Shown here: piece by piece, positions 37,579-56,288 of the stretch
How positions within the stretch are numbered: position 1 is the first letter of the stretch
Layout: each line of letters opens with the position of its first letter
NCBI GenBank assembly: GCA_016946835.1
Contig: JACVTC010000159.1
Span: 165,001 to 229,000 of the forward strand
DNA from: Neocallimastix lanati (nom. inval.)
Taxonomy: Eukaryota; Neocallimastigomycota; Neocallimastigomycetes; Neocallimastigales; Neocallimastigaceae
Direction of reading: 5' to 3'
Length of the DNA stretch: 64,000 nucleotides
Translations under genes and position numbers: made by a program
Notes under the pieces: generated by a model
What the model was told of the DNA's origin: nothing
The model's database searches: none
Seen by the model: only the letters and a program-made list of their open reading frames with translations

Positions 37579-38247
37579 TTGGGAATAATAATATTATTAT
37601 CAATAATAAATACTAATAATAAATTAGTTAATTATTCAATATGAATATATATATATAAATGAATCCTGATAAAAACTAATATATATATATATAATATTAT
37701 TTTGAATAGACAATATGAAAAATATGACTTTTTCTTATATTTTATATTTCATCTTAATTACTTATATGTTTTATAGCTATTTTTATTAAAAAATAAAAAT
37801 AAAAAAAATAAATAATTAAGTTAGTAATGGTATAAAAAATTTTAATTCATTCTAGTTTTATTAATATTATATAATATCTCTAAAGATACCTAATAATTTT
37901 TTTTTTTTTTTTTTTTTGATATTTATTCATCCTTAAATTATTATTAATTTTTTTTTTTTAATATATAAATTGAGATGAAGTTTAAAATTTAATAACAATA
38001 ATGTTAATAATAATATTAATAATGACCACTATAGCAATAATACCAATACTACTAATAATAATGATGACCACTTCAGTAATAATAATTATTTTATTTATTA
38101 AATATATTTTCTTTAAAAAAAAATAAGATAGAGATAATGTATACGTATTATTATAGTTTTTCTTTATATTTAAATAATTTAATGTAAAAAAAAAAAATTT
38201 TTTTTTTTAGTACTTCTGTTAATTTTATTCAAATTAAGATATTTTTA

Positions 38248-38285
<38 letters not shown>

Positions 38286-38504
38286 TAAATTTTATTAAAA
38301 AAATAATAGTTAACGTTTTTCTCTAAATTTTTATATTTATTCTATATATTCTTTAACAAATTTAAATTATATTTAAATTAACATCTTAAAATATTAAAAC
38401 ATTTAATATTAAAGTTTTCAACATTTAAATATTTTTATGATTAGAACTTTTTTTTTATATTTTTTTTTTATTGTCATAATTATTATTATTATATTAAAGT
38501 TATA

Positions 38505-38551
<47 letters not shown>

Positions 38552-40145
38552 AATTTGATTTTTGATAAAGTATTGTATTATAAAATTATCAAATAAAAAA
38601 AAAAAAAAATAAAAAAATAAATATATTAATAAAAATTAAAATTATTATTATAATATATAATTTAATACTTCTTCATTTTTTTTTTTTTTTTTTCAATATT
38701 GAAAAAGTATTTTCAATATCTATTTTATATTATTATTATTATTATAATATTATTAATATAATTATTAGTATTCTTGGAAATGTTTTAATTTTTATATAAT
38801 AAACTGAAAGTTTTTAATTCAATGATTAGGGAGGCAAATTATTTATTAAATAAACTTCTCATAAATATATGAAGTAAAAAGTAACCACTTGAATAATAAT
38901 TCTATTTAATACATTACTTTAAGATGAAATAAAATATAATAATGGTCAATATTTATATTGTAGGAAAAACGACAAATAATATTGAATTTTGTGATTATAG
39001 ATGGATATATGAATATTTAAAAAATAAATTTCAATTATTTATATTATATTAATTTAATAATATATAATAATATAATCTTTTTTTTTTTTTTTTTTTTGAA
39101 ATTGTTCATAAATAATGCATGATTTTTTTTTTACTGATTAAAATTTATTGAATGGTAAATCTATGTTATTATTATTTAAGTTTATATAAATTGAATACCT
39201 TCGTTTGAAAAAATATTATTTTTTTTTTTTGTGATAATAAAATTTTTAAACTTTGTGAGATTTAATTTTTTTTTTTTTTCTTTTTTTTAGAATAATAAAT
39301 TTTTATTTTTATAATTTAACATTAATTGGCATTAATTATATAATTATAGATATAAATTGAATTAATTGTAGAAGAATAATTTCTAATATAAACAATGAAT
39401 CAAATAGTTAAAAAAAAGAAATATAAAAAAAAAGCATTTATAATTAAAAAAAAATTATTATGTGCTAAACGTTATTAAAATTAAATCAAAATTTGATGAA
39501 ACATAAAAATAATTTTTTAATTTAATGTTAAGTAGTTTGAATATAATAAAATTACAATATTAAAATTATAAATCTCAATAATTATTACAATTAAAATAAT
39601 TATAATTATTACAATTATAGCAAATTATTTATAAAAAAAAAATAAAAAAAAAAAAATTATATAATAATAATATATAATAATATAATTTTAAAACAATAAT
39701 ATATTTATATATATCAATATATATATTTCTATAACATAATCTGAATTTATTTTCATAATTTTTTATTCATTCAAACATTAACCTTTTTTTTTTTTTTTTT
39801 TTTTATTTTATAATATATCTACTATTTAATACTAATTAAATTTTTTTTTTAATATTTCATTATTTTTAAACTTAATGAGATTTATAGATTTATATTAAAT
39901 ATATAATTAAATATTTTATTTTATTTCATAATAAAACATTGCTCATAAAAATGAATTATAATGAATTTTAATTAATAAGTCTAATTTTTATTGAATAATT
40001 GTAGATGAATGTAATGATTTACAAAAACTATACATGCCATATATATATGAATATCTTTAATTTTTACTATATATATTATATTTTAAATTTTTATCTTATA
40101 TTTAATAAATAATTTGAATAATATAAAAACTAAAATAATTGCAAT

Positions 40146-40191
<46 letters not shown>

Positions 40192-40453
40192 GTATATATA
40201 TATAAAAGAAATAAAAAATAAATAATAAAAAAAAATAAAAATAATTAATAATACAAAATAAAAATATATATATATGAAAGATAAAAAATTTTAATTCGTA
40301 AATATAATAAAAAAGTAATTTAACTTAAACTAATAATATAATAAAAGATACGGTTAATTAATGCTTAATTTTTTGATACTCTATATTGTAATGAGAAAAA
40401 AAATAAAAAATCAACTAATAAGTAATATTCTAAATTTAATAGACTATTTACAT
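35437..40453. other. Five-kilobase AT-rich gene desert
   Basis: No convincing exon on either strand. It holds many poly-A/poly-T runs (for example 35848-35894, 37541-37573, 38252-38283), short (TTA)n tracts (38508-38550), and small A/T-biased open frames. The longest with some protein character is 38942-39052 (MVNIYIVGKTTNNIEFC), only 38 codons. The promoter of the kinase gene must lie at the left end. Confidence 0.55.
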
Positions 40454-41762
40454 TTAGCTTGAAATAATAATATTTGGTTGATTGAATTTATCTATACTCT
40501 TTTCAATTTCCTTTAATTGTTCTTCGAGTTTGGATTTTCTTTATTTAATTTTTTTTTTATTATTATTAATAGTTATTGGTTATTAGTATATATAAATTTT
40601 AATATATAATATGAATTTATTTCATTATATACATATATATAAAACAGAAAAAAAAAATTACCTTTTAACTTTGGCACATGTATCAAGAACTAATGAAATT
40701 GATTTATATTCATTAGATAATAGTTCATAATTCTTTTTAAGTCCATTTAAGATTTTTAATCTTTCTTCTTCTGGAAGTTTAATCATTCTTGGTCTGTTAT
40801 ATTGTCTATAATTCATAGAATAATTGCTTCCATTTAAATTTCGACTGGTTCTTTTACTGAAATCATGTGGTTTACTTGCTAAAGTTTGGCTTTTTGATTT
40901 ACTTTCTTTCATTTCTTTAATATATTCTGGAATTAATCCATAGTCTTTTTTCTTTAAGTAATTTATATTTGGATTTGTTTTAGTATGATGATCGGGCTTT
41001 TTTGGTACTATAGAGATATTAATAATATTCAACAATAATTAATATTTAACAATAATAAAAGTAACGACAATTGCAATTATAATAATTAATTTTAAAAATA
41101 ATGAAGAAAATTAAAAATTATTAATAAATATTATTTTTATATTTGAAAATATATATATAAATATATATATATGTACTTGAATTATCGTTGGCAATAATAT
41201 TATTTTTTATATAATTCTTTGATTCATGTTTTAATAATAAACCTTGACTTTTTGGTAATTGCGGTTTACTACTTTTTCGTGAAGATGAATGTGTATTATA
41301 TTTAACTAAATTATTGATTTAAAATAATTTTCATTATTTAATATAAATAATACAAAAAAAAAAAAAAAAAAAAAAATAAATAAATAAATAAAAAAAAAGA
41401 TTTAATGATAATTTTTATATTAATTAATTTAATGAAACTTAATAATAAAATGCTTTTTTTTATAATTTACCATTCTTATCATGCATTTCTTTTTCATGTT
41501 TTTTTCCTTCACCTTTCTTTAAATATTTATGTGGATTAATTGGTTCATTATTTATCTTTTTTCCTCCAGTTTTGAAATTTTTATATTCAGTTTTTGCTTG
41601 TTCAGCAAATTTCGACTTATATAAATGTTTTTGTCCTAAACTTTTCTTCGAACCATTTTCGGATCCTTGTGAGCATAAAGCTACATACCGATATACACTT
41701 TCATCTAATGGATCTTCCGGAATAAATTGTCTTTGATAATAATGATCAACATGAGAAACCAT
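40454..41762 (-). CDS. ENKUR: Enkurin domain protein (flagellar)
   Basis: Four exons: 41762-41471, 41305-41177, 41007-40662, 40538-40454, giving 283 residues; animal enkurin is about 256. The C-terminal third carries the enkurin signature: LIPEYIKEMKE, MIKLPEEERLKILNGLKKNY, ISLVLDTCAKVKRKSKLEEQ, then LKEIEKSIDKFNQPNIII. The N-terminal part is Lys-rich and hydrophilic, starting MVSHVDHYYQRQFIPEDPLD. Enkurin is a microtubule inner protein of ciliary doublets and a calmodulin/TRPC adaptor in sperm. In fungi it is retained in lineages with swimming zoospores. No signal or membrane segment. The ATG at 41762 is the first in frame after upstream stops. Expression is expected to be confined to sporulation. 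Confidence 0.85.
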
Positions 41763-44038
<2,276 letters not shown>

Positions 44039-45553
44039 TTATCTTGATTTTGTTAGCTGATCAATAGCTCCTTCTCTATCATTTTCACTGAAAATAAGTG
44101 CTTCTTTAATAGCTTCATGCTCAAATCCCATTTCCGATAATTCCATAAAGGCAGTAAGGAATTTTTCACACTTTTCTCTATTAAAACTATATAAGAAAAT
44201 GGCTTCATCAATAAGTTTTGGTTGAAAACCTCTACCTTCTAAATAAGAATAGAGCATAACATAATCAATGATCTTAAATTATTATCATTATAATAATCAT
44301 TATTATTGTTATTATTATTATTGTTATTGTTTTTAATAATTCAAAATTCATTACATTCATTTTAATTTTAATAAAAGAAATTTTTATTGTAAATAAATAT
44401 TAATTAATAAATTATTCATTAATAATACTTTATCAAAAATATAATAAACATTTATATTTTTATTAATAATTTTATAAATTGACATAATACTAAAATAAAT
44501 TACCTTTCTTTTATCATTTCCATAATTTCTCATTCCATTTAATACAAGTTCCCTTCTGAAACCCATATCAACAACGGAATCAACAATATTCTGTGTTTAT
44601 CAATATATATATATATATAAATTTAAATAATATAATATATATAAATATATTTAATTAATTTATTAATACTATTTTAAAGCTTATTTATTATTTAAATTCT
44701 CATTATTAATTAATTGATACATACATCTTCTTCAGATTTTGAAGTTTGACCATATGGTTGTGTATTTGGTCTTGAAGGAATAGGTGGTGGAATAGACGAT
44801 GTATATGGTGTAGCTTGCTGATATAATGGTTGTGGCATACTTGGTATATTTGAATTTATTCCCGGGTAAGTGTTTTGATATGGTGGATATGGAATACCAT
44901 TAAACATTGGAGGTTGTTGTGGCTGTGGTTGAGGCATTCCATATGGATTCAGAGATGGGAAAGTTGGTGATGTAGTTTGTTGAATGGGCGGTGTTTGATA
45001 AGTCGATGAATAATTTATGCTTGGTTGTGAATTGATAGACGGTGAAGAATTTGGATTATTAACCGTATTACTGGCTGTAATACTAGTATTATTTAATTGT
45101 GGTGAAGTATTATTAGATGCTACATTATAATTTGTATTTTGTTTTGTTATTGACATATCATTTAATTCCATTTGTAATTGTAACAATTCATCTTTATTTG
45201 TTTTTGATTTATCCCAAGGATCTAGAGGTGCTACATCTTCGAAATCAGATATACATATTTTATTTTTTTGCTTTTTTCCGATTTTTATCGAAATTTAAAT
45301 TAATTAATTAATTAATTAATTAATTAATTAATTAATTAATTAATTATAATATAAAAATAATATTTTTTTTTTTAAAAAAAAAAGAATTTATTATAGCTTT
45401 CATTTAATGTCTTACTATATTAAAATTTCAATTATATATGTAATGAAAGATAAAATATTTTTTATTGTAAATTAATTAATAAATATATTTACCTTGTTCT
45501 TATCATCTTTATTTTCTTGATTCAAAGCGTTCAAACTATCTATAAATTTCATT

Positions 45554-45595
<42 letters not shown>

Positions 45596-46189
45596 AATAA
45601 AATGATTATTTTATAAATTTTATTATCTTAACTTTAATTTATCTACTTTTAATAATTATAAATATTTACCATGACTATCTACACGAACTGGTTGTAAAAC
45701 TTTATCAGACAATCCAGGTGCTTTTGCTTTTAATTCTTGTTTTCTTTTTTCTTCTTCTTCTTTTTTTTCTTTTTCATAATTTTCTAAATACTTAGTTTCG
45801 AAAATGAAATCATAATTATTTTCTTCAATGATCCTATCATTAGTTTGAACATACTCATAAGGAAGTGAAACCTATATAATATAATTTGTTATACAACATA
45901 TATAAATTTTAAATTGATAAAATTTTATATAAATTTCGAATTTTATAAAAATTCTTGATAATTACTAATTCTGGAATTTGATATTGTAGTGATAATTCCG
46001 CTTTAACACCTTTTAACATTTGATAACGAACTATATACAATAATTATCATTTATTTATTTATTAAAAATAATTAATGATTAATATTAAAAATAATTAAAA
46101 ATAATTAATTGATATTGATTTATTTGGTTTTTAAACATTGTAATATTCTTTTTTATTTATATTTTATTTATTGTACCTTGAATATCCAT
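44039..46189 (-). CDS. UBAP1: UBAP1-like ESCRT-I subunit
   Basis: Seven exons: 46189-46177, 46030-45966, 45871-45670, 45539-45493, 45270-44725, 44590-44504, 44272-44039, giving 397 residues. The C-terminal ~105 residues form tandem UBA-like folds matching the SOUBA of UBAP1: VDSVVDMGFRRELVLNGM, then IIDYVMLYSYLEGRGFQPKL and AFMELSEMGFEHEAIKEALI. The N-terminal ~90 residues (QMLKGVKAELSLQYQIPELV; NYDFIFETKYLENYEKEKK) resemble the MVB12/UMA-like start that anchors UBAP1 in ESCRT-I. The middle is a Pro/Gln/Asn/Ser-rich linker (PQPQPQQPPMFNG; SIPPPIPSRP). In animals UBAP1 links ubiquitinated cargo to ESCRT-I for multivesicular-body sorting. The first coding exon has only 13 bases (MDIQ). Exon 5 follows an A-rich acceptor (GGAAAAAAG) supported by frame only. 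Confidence 0.8.
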
Positions 46190-46598
46190 TTTATTATAAA
46201 TAGTTAATATTATTTTATAATATATTTAATTTTATTTATTATTTCTTTAAATTTCTTTTTAATTTAATTGTTGAAATAAAGAATTCTATTATTAATTATG
46301 GTATAAGTTTTTTAGTAGGTTCAAATAAAGAAAATAAATATTAAAACTTCTGTTGTTATTATTTTTTTTTTTTTAATATTTATTTTTAATTAACTTTTTA
46401 TTTCTATGATTAGGTTTTTTTTTTAAAAAAAAATAAACATATAAAAAAAGAAAAAAAAAAAAAATTATGTTGAAATTTGAATGTATTAATAATACTATTA
46501 TTTATTATTGTTGTTGTTGTTCTTAATTGTATTAATAAAATAATTTATTTTATTATTTGTAAAAAATGTTTAAGCAATTATTATTGAACTTATTTCTG

Positions 46599-46654
<56 letters not shown>

Positions 46655-46849
46655 TTATTTATTTCATTTAAGTTTAAATGAAATATAAATAATAATAACA
46701 AGGTAATTTATTTTATTTTTAGTATGTTGAAAGATAGTTAACTATTAATTTTTTAAATTCTAAACAAAAAAAAAAAAAATATAAATATATATATACATAT
46801 ATATATATAACATATTAACTTTTATATTAAAAATGGAAATAAAAAATAT

Positions 46850-46889
<40 letters not shown>

Positions 46890-47255
46890 TTTTTTATTTT
46901 ATTATTTTAGTATTTAATATTTATATTTATTTAATTTTATTATAAAATCACTTATTATATATATTATATATATATTCTTTTTATTTTAATTTTTTTTTTA
47001 TTTTATTTTATTATATATTTATTTTCTTTAAAAATTAAAAAAAAAAAACATTATATTAAATAGTTATTAATAATTGTTAATATTATTTTTATTATGATAA
47101 GAATATTTTTTTGCAATAAAATAAAAAAAAAGAAAAATAAAATTGTAAAACAATTTTATATTAAAATTCGATATATATATTATTTATTATATTATTATAT
47201 TATTATTTTCTTCGTTTTTCTTTTCTTTCCATTAAAAATAATACAATAATTTTCT
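46190..47255. other. AT-rich spacer
   Basis: No gene seen. It holds (TTA)n at about 46603-46660, (TTTA)n at about 46853-46890 and homopolymer runs. It must include the promoter of the UBAP1-like gene on its left side and the 3' end of the RhoGAP gene on its right. Confidence 0.45.
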
Positions 47256-50200
47256 TTAATCAGAGTTTTTCTTTAAATTTTCCCTTATATTTTTATATAT
47301 TTTATTCAATTCATGAAGGATATGACGGTCATTCTTTTATAAATAATTTTTAAATTTTATAAATAATTTTTAAAAGATATAATTTAATATATAAAAAAGA
47401 CAGAACAAAAAAAAAAAAAAAAATGAAGAATTATTAATATATTATACAAATTGGAACTTACATCATCCTTCGTATTATCTTTTAAAATTAGTAATTTTTG
47501 ATATAAGTATTTTTTTTCCATTTGACATTGCTTTTTCGATTTTTGGAAAATAAATTCATTTATATTATTTTTTCTTTTATAAATATCGTAATCCCTTAAA
47601 GTTTCTTGAGCTGGTGTTAGATCCTTCAATCCTTCGTAGGATATATGATAATTATTTGGACCAAATATTTGTGAATTTATAATTGGTTCTTTTTTTTTTT
47701 TTTTAATAAATAAATGTTATGTAAATAAATAATATATATTAATATATATGATATTGTTATTAATATATATGATATATATTTCATCTAAGAATTTAATATA
47801 TATATATATTTTTTTTTTATTTAAACTTATTATTCAGATTTATTAAAATAATTACCAAGATTTATATATGGAGCATCTTTATAAAAATATAAAGTAAAAA
47901 TAATTGTTAATATAGAATAATTGAAAATTTAGACAAATTATTATATTATTTATATATATGTAAATTCATTAATTTACCCGCCAAAATGTTTTTTACTAGG
48001 GTATAACGTTTCTTTGAAAAATTATATAATTCCTTTACTTGATTTAATGGGAATGATCGCAAATCATATAAATATCTTCTAGTTGCTTTTAGGAATGATT
48101 GGAGTTCTGAAATAACACTTTCATCTATATTATCATCTATTAAACTATCATCATCAGATGCATATCTAATATATAGGAAAAAATATTTTAATAAAATTTT
48201 TCTAGTTTTCTATTTTTATAAAAAACATTTCAGTATAAAAATATAAATATTACAACAATAATCTTTTTTTTTTTTTTCTTACCTAAAGTCATTATTATTT
48301 GATGTATTTGATTGAGGTGTTCTACTGATTATATTCATATATTTTTAAATTATATAATTATTTAATAAATATATTAAATTTAATAAATATTTTTATTGAA
48401 TAAATAACTATGAACTTTAATGATATTTATTTAAAAACTTACACATCTTTAATATTTTGAAATGGTGAAACTAATGTAAGTGATAAATGCATTTTATCAT
48501 CAATAGTTTTATAAGTAAGATTTTTTATTTGGATATTGAAATTATTCTGTAACCACATTTAATTTTTTTTTTTTTTTTTTTTTTTTGAATATGAATATTA
48601 TAAATAAATATAAATTTAATTATAATTATATTAGTAATTTTAAAATTTATATATATAATATCTATTTTTTTATTTTTTTTATTTATATTGTTTCATTTAA
48701 TATATAAATTACATTATTATTATATGGATCATCTGTATCATCATATTCTGATGAATTATTATAATTATTATCATTATATTCATTTTGGTAATACTTATTA
48801 TAATTCTCTTGAAGAGTTGATCCTGATGAAGACAAAGATCTTGATCTTGTATGCTGTTTGCTTGACATTCTTATATTAAATTCAGTAGCTTCTGATGAAT
48901 CATATACATTTTGAGGTTTTGAAGATCTAGAAGACTTTGAAGAATATTTTGGTACATCATATTGATCATCTGACAATTTTGAAGATTCATTTGAACTATA
49001 TATAGAGCCTGACCTTGAAGAGAATTTTTGTTTTTCATGATCATCTGATAATTCAGTAGGCTCTTGTGAATCACATAAAGAGTGTGATGAACTTAAAGAA
49101 TGTTTTGATGTTATATTTTGATTATTTGATAACTTAATGGATTTTTGCGAATTTTGTAAAGAGCATGATGATCTTAAAGAGTGTTTTGATTCTGAATTTT
49201 GATTATCTGATAATTTAATGGATTTTTTCGAATTTTGAAAAGAGCGTGATGATCTTAAAGAGTGTTTTGATTCTGAATTTTGATTATCTGATAATTTAAT
49301 AGGATCTTGTGAATTATGAATAGAGCGTGATGATCTTAAAGAGTGTTTTGATGCTCCGTTTTGGTTATCTGATAATTTTGTAGGTTCCTGTAAATCGCTT
49401 GGTGGGCATTCTCTTGGAGTGTCTTTTAATGCTTCGGATTGATCATTTGATAATTTATTTAGTGTAGATTTTGATTTTGACTTTCCACTTTCATTTTCAC
49501 TTTCACTTTCATTTTCATTTCCCTATTATATATATTTTATGAAAAAGAATATATATATTAATTATTCATCACTTTATAATTACTATTTTCATTTTGAAAA
49601 TCTTCTTTTATAATATTATTTATATAAATGTATTATCAATATAAAATTGCTATAACTTACGAGTTCTCGTTGATTTTCATTAGTGAAAAATTGATCATAA
49701 TTTATTATTAAAAACTTAGTAATATTCTCTCTATTTTTAATGCATTCAAGAGCATTATTTGTATTTGGAGAAAAATTTATAATATTTCCATTCTTATATA
49801 TTTTACTTGATAAAGTATAATCACTTGGGGTTTCAATTATTGCGGTTGCAAGTACTGGAACAATTGATAAAATGTCTTCAATATCAATATTTAAGTCATA
49901 CAATTCATTTCTAGTTTTTCCAGAGAAGAATGTTATTAAATATTTTAATGTATCTAATCGATATGGTGGTAACTCATCTAACCCTTTTTTTATTTTTTTT
50001 ATATCTTTCTTTGATCCATGACCTATATTTTTTTTTAATATTCATAATTAATAATTTCATATTCAATAATATGAATCCAGTGTTCAATATATAAATAATA
50101 ATTCTACTAATAATATTCATATACCATTAACACATTTAAAATTATCAAATTGCTCTCTTGATACTATACGACCGGGCATTCTTCTTAAGAATTCAAGAAA

Positions 50201-50662
50201 TACTTCTATTACAGCATGAATATTGTCGTAATTTTTAAAATCAACTTTACCAGCTATTTTCATGTAAAATATATATATATATATATATATATTAATATTA
50301 ATTCAAAATAAAACAAAAGCAGTAAATTCATTACATTTATTAAGTTTTTTAAGAAGCTTATTTTTTTCCTTTGGATCTACATTATTTAAAAAATATTCTT
50401 TATATTGAAGTGCTATATCATTATTTTCATTATTTTATTATTTAAAAAATAAATAGCATTTTATCAATATTTTGGAAAATAATTAAGATTCATCATTATA
50501 ATATATATATATACCATTTTTTTCACTTAAATAATTTACAAATTGTTGAATTTCCTTTGGTATCATTTCTCTATTACTATGATCTGTTAGATCATTTTCT
50601 AACAAATCTTCTATGGATCTCCCAAATAGGGGTTCCTTTTCACCGAAACAACATAATGGCAT
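47256..50662 (-). CDS. FAM13-like protein with degenerate RhoGAP domain
   Basis: Eleven exons: 50662-50515, 50412-50335, 50253-50125, 50022-49661, 49522-48713, 48546-48443, 48324-48283, 48165-47978, 47876-47856, 47688-47462, 47333-47256, giving 728 residues. Residues 10-210 have the RhoGAP layout: LFGRSIEDLLEND, IPKEIQQFVNYL, FLEFLRRMPGRIV, LPPYRLDTLKYLITFF, and IDIEDILSIVPVLATAIIE. The arginine-finger position (usually GLFRxSG) reads KEYFLNN, so GAP chemistry is doubtful. A Ser-rich region with a 27-residue repeat follows. The C-terminus resembles FAM13A/B (RRYLYDLRSFPLNQVKELYN; KKRYTLVKNIL; YEGLKDLTPAQETL) and ends in a basic helix. It is divergent from the PHAF1 gene across 1.65 kb. RhoGAP fold is fairly sure; FAM13 kinship is my reading of the order of C-terminal motifs. 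Confidence 0.72.
48980..49381 (-). repeat. 81-base in-frame tandem repeat inside the RhoGAP gene
   Basis: Four full units of 27 codons start at 49381, 49300, 49219 and 49138, each of the form KLSDNQNSESKHSLRSSRSF plus a short QNSxxxI tail. One or two more degenerate units follow (ELSDDHEKQKFSSRSGSIYS; KLSDDQYDVPKYSSKSSRSS). Units two and three are almost identical in DNA, so expansion is recent. The region is rich in Ser and Arg/Lys and is a likely phosphorylation target. Confidence 0.85.
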
Positions 50663-51507
50663 CTTTTTTTTTTTTTTTTTTTACAATTATTATTATTTAT
50701 TATTATTTATCTATTTATTTTGCACTAATACTTTTTGAAATAAAGATATTATTTTTTTTATTTTTTGAATTTCTCAATATATCAATAAATATACGTAAAT
50801 AGTTAATTATGATATTATATTATATATTATATATATATATATATATTTAATTTATACTTCCAAATAAATAATTTTTATAAAAAACTTTTTATTTTCATTA
50901 ATTTGATAGTAACATATTTATAATTATTATAATTAAAGCCAACACTAAAAAATTATTTGCCAATTCAAAAAAAAATTTATCAAATAATGAAAAGTTTAAT
51001 AGAAGATTTATTACAATAACAATAATTCAAACTTTTCTAATAATTTTTTGGTATACAATTTCAAATTTTTATGTTGAATAATAATTATTTGGAATTAATT
51101 CAATTTTAAGTGATAATTAAAAAAAAAAAAAAAAAATTGTAGTCCATATTAAAAACAAAATTGGGTTACATGAAGTAATTACACTTTAATTACACTTTAA
51201 GCATGACATTAATTATTGAAATTACATATATCTATGCCTGATTTTTATAAATTAAATTAAATTTTATATAAATTATATTAATAAATAATAAATAACAAAT
51301 AATAATTGAATAATTAAATAATAAATAACAAATAATAATTGAATAATTAAATAATAAATAATAAATAATAATAAATAATAAATAATAAATAATAAATAAT
51401 ATATCATAATTAAAAATTAAATAATAAAATAATAAATAATAAATAATAAATAATAAGTAAGAATAAGAAAATAAATAATAGATAATAAATAATTAACAAT
51501 AATATTA

Positions 51508-51542
<35 letters not shown>

Positions 51543-52314
51543 TAATTTAAATATTATAAAATTTCACTTTATACCAGTCAATTATTTCTGGCTGCTTTAT
51601 TTATTGAAAAATAAAGATTAATTATTAATTATTAATTAATAATAAATAAATATTAATTATTAATTATTAAATATAAATATTAAAAGAGTATTTATTAATA
51701 AATAATTAAATAATTAAATAGGTATGTATATATATAATATGGAACTAATAATTAATGAACTAATATTTGAATTAATAATTGATAAGTTCTAATAAATAAT
51801 ATGGAACTAGTGATTCTTTTGTTTATGGATGCTTTAATAAAGAATTAATGATAAATGATAATAATTGAATAACAAATAATTTAATAATAAATTAAATTAC
51901 TAATAAATAATTAAATAATTAAATAATAAAAAATAAATAGATAATAATAAATAAATAATAAATAATTTTATAATAAAAAATTGAATAATAAATAATTAAA
52001 TAATAAAAAGAGTATTTATTAATAAATAATTAAATAATAAATGATAAATAATTTTATAATAAAAAATTGAATAATATATAATTAATTAAATAATTAAATA
52101 ATAAATAATAAACAATATAAACCCATAATTTTATAATTAAAAAAAGATGTAACACATTTTAATAATTTTAAAAAATCGATTATTTTTAATTTATTTAAAT
52201 AAATTAATATAAAAATATTTTTTTTATTCTAAAAAATTTTAATATTTTAGAGAATTAAATAAAAAATATAAAATATAATTTTAAAGATAACTTTGAAATA
52301 TATGATAATTAACA
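50663..52314. promoter_or_regulatory. Divergent intergenic region between RhoGAP and PHAF1 genes
   Basis: Both flanking genes start here and face away from each other, so promoters for both must lie in these 1.65 kb. No clear motif is seen. The centre (51270-52100) is the heptamer satellite in AATAATA orientation, split by a less repetitive core around 51560-51640 and 51740-51900. Confidence 0.4.
51270..52100. repeat. Heptanucleotide (AATAATA)n satellite, reverse orientation
   Basis: Tandem AATAATA/AAATAAT units with the recurring variant AATTGAATAATTAAATAA, the reverse complement of the variant seen in the arrays at 4565-4800 and 8995-9735. Confidence 0.65.
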
Positions 52315-55235
<2,921 letters not shown>

Positions 55236-56021
55236 TAATAAAATTCATTAATAAATGAAAAAATATTATATATAAGTAAATTATTGATTATTACATATTA
55301 CTTATTTTTTTACATAAAGAAAAAAAAATAATAAAAAAAAAAAAAATTAAAATTATAAAAAAATAAAAAAATTAAAATTAAATAAAAATAATAATTTTTT
55401 TTTCTTTCTTTACTTTAATTTTATTTAACACATTTCAAGATTTAATAGTAAAATGTATTTTAATGACAGATATTTTAAAACAATTACACATTATCTATTT
55501 AACAAATTTACAATTTAATAAATATATACACATAAATATATCTGGTATAATAAAAAAGATTTTTTTTTTTTTTTTTTTTTAAATATTTTTTATTTAATTA
55601 AATTTATTTTTGTTAGTATTATTATTGTTTTTGTACAAATATATATATATATATTATTAAGAAAAATTTATGTAATATATATATTTATATATATATATTC
55701 AACAAAGATATTATCATAAATATACTTTAGCTTTTTATTTTTTAAGATAATTCATTTATTGTGTAAATGTGTAATATAAAGGAAATTGTTATAATTATTA
55801 TTTATTAATTATTATTATTATTATTATTATTATGATTTATGATTGTTATTTGTTTTTTTTTTTTTTTTAAAATTTATAATTATAAAAATTTCAACCTCTA
55901 GTTGAAATAGTGAAAAGGAAAAAAAAAAAAAAAATTGAATTTTTATTTTTTTATTATTTTTTTTATTTTTTTATTTTTTTATTTTTTTTTTTTACATATA
56001 TAATTTATTATAAAAAAAAAA
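55236..56021. other. Convergent 3' spacer between PHAF1 and Rab3GAP genes
   Basis: Both flanking genes end here. The 786 bases are AT-rich with several poly-A and poly-T runs (for example 55559-55580 and 55918-55934) and no exon-like frame. Terminator or polyadenylation signals for both strands are expected but not resolvable. Confidence 0.45.
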
Positions 56022-56254
56022 TTATATATCGGTTGTATCATAAGCTTTACTTTCAACAACTCTAAACTCATTATCACGTTGTAAAACATACATTCTTTGC
56101 ATTAATGGTTGATCTGTATCACCATACTTTGATATTACAGAACGGAAGATAAATTCTTTAGATGTTGGATTTATTTTTTCCTCATTTTCTAATTATTAAT
56201 TTATATATATATATATATATATATTAATTATTAATTAGCATTATATTTTATTAA

Positions 56255-56288
<34 letters not shown>

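Noticed and set aside
38942-39052. 38-codon plus-strand frame starting MVNIYIVGKTTNN
   Set aside because: Too short, no splice-linked partners and composition like the surrounding spacer.
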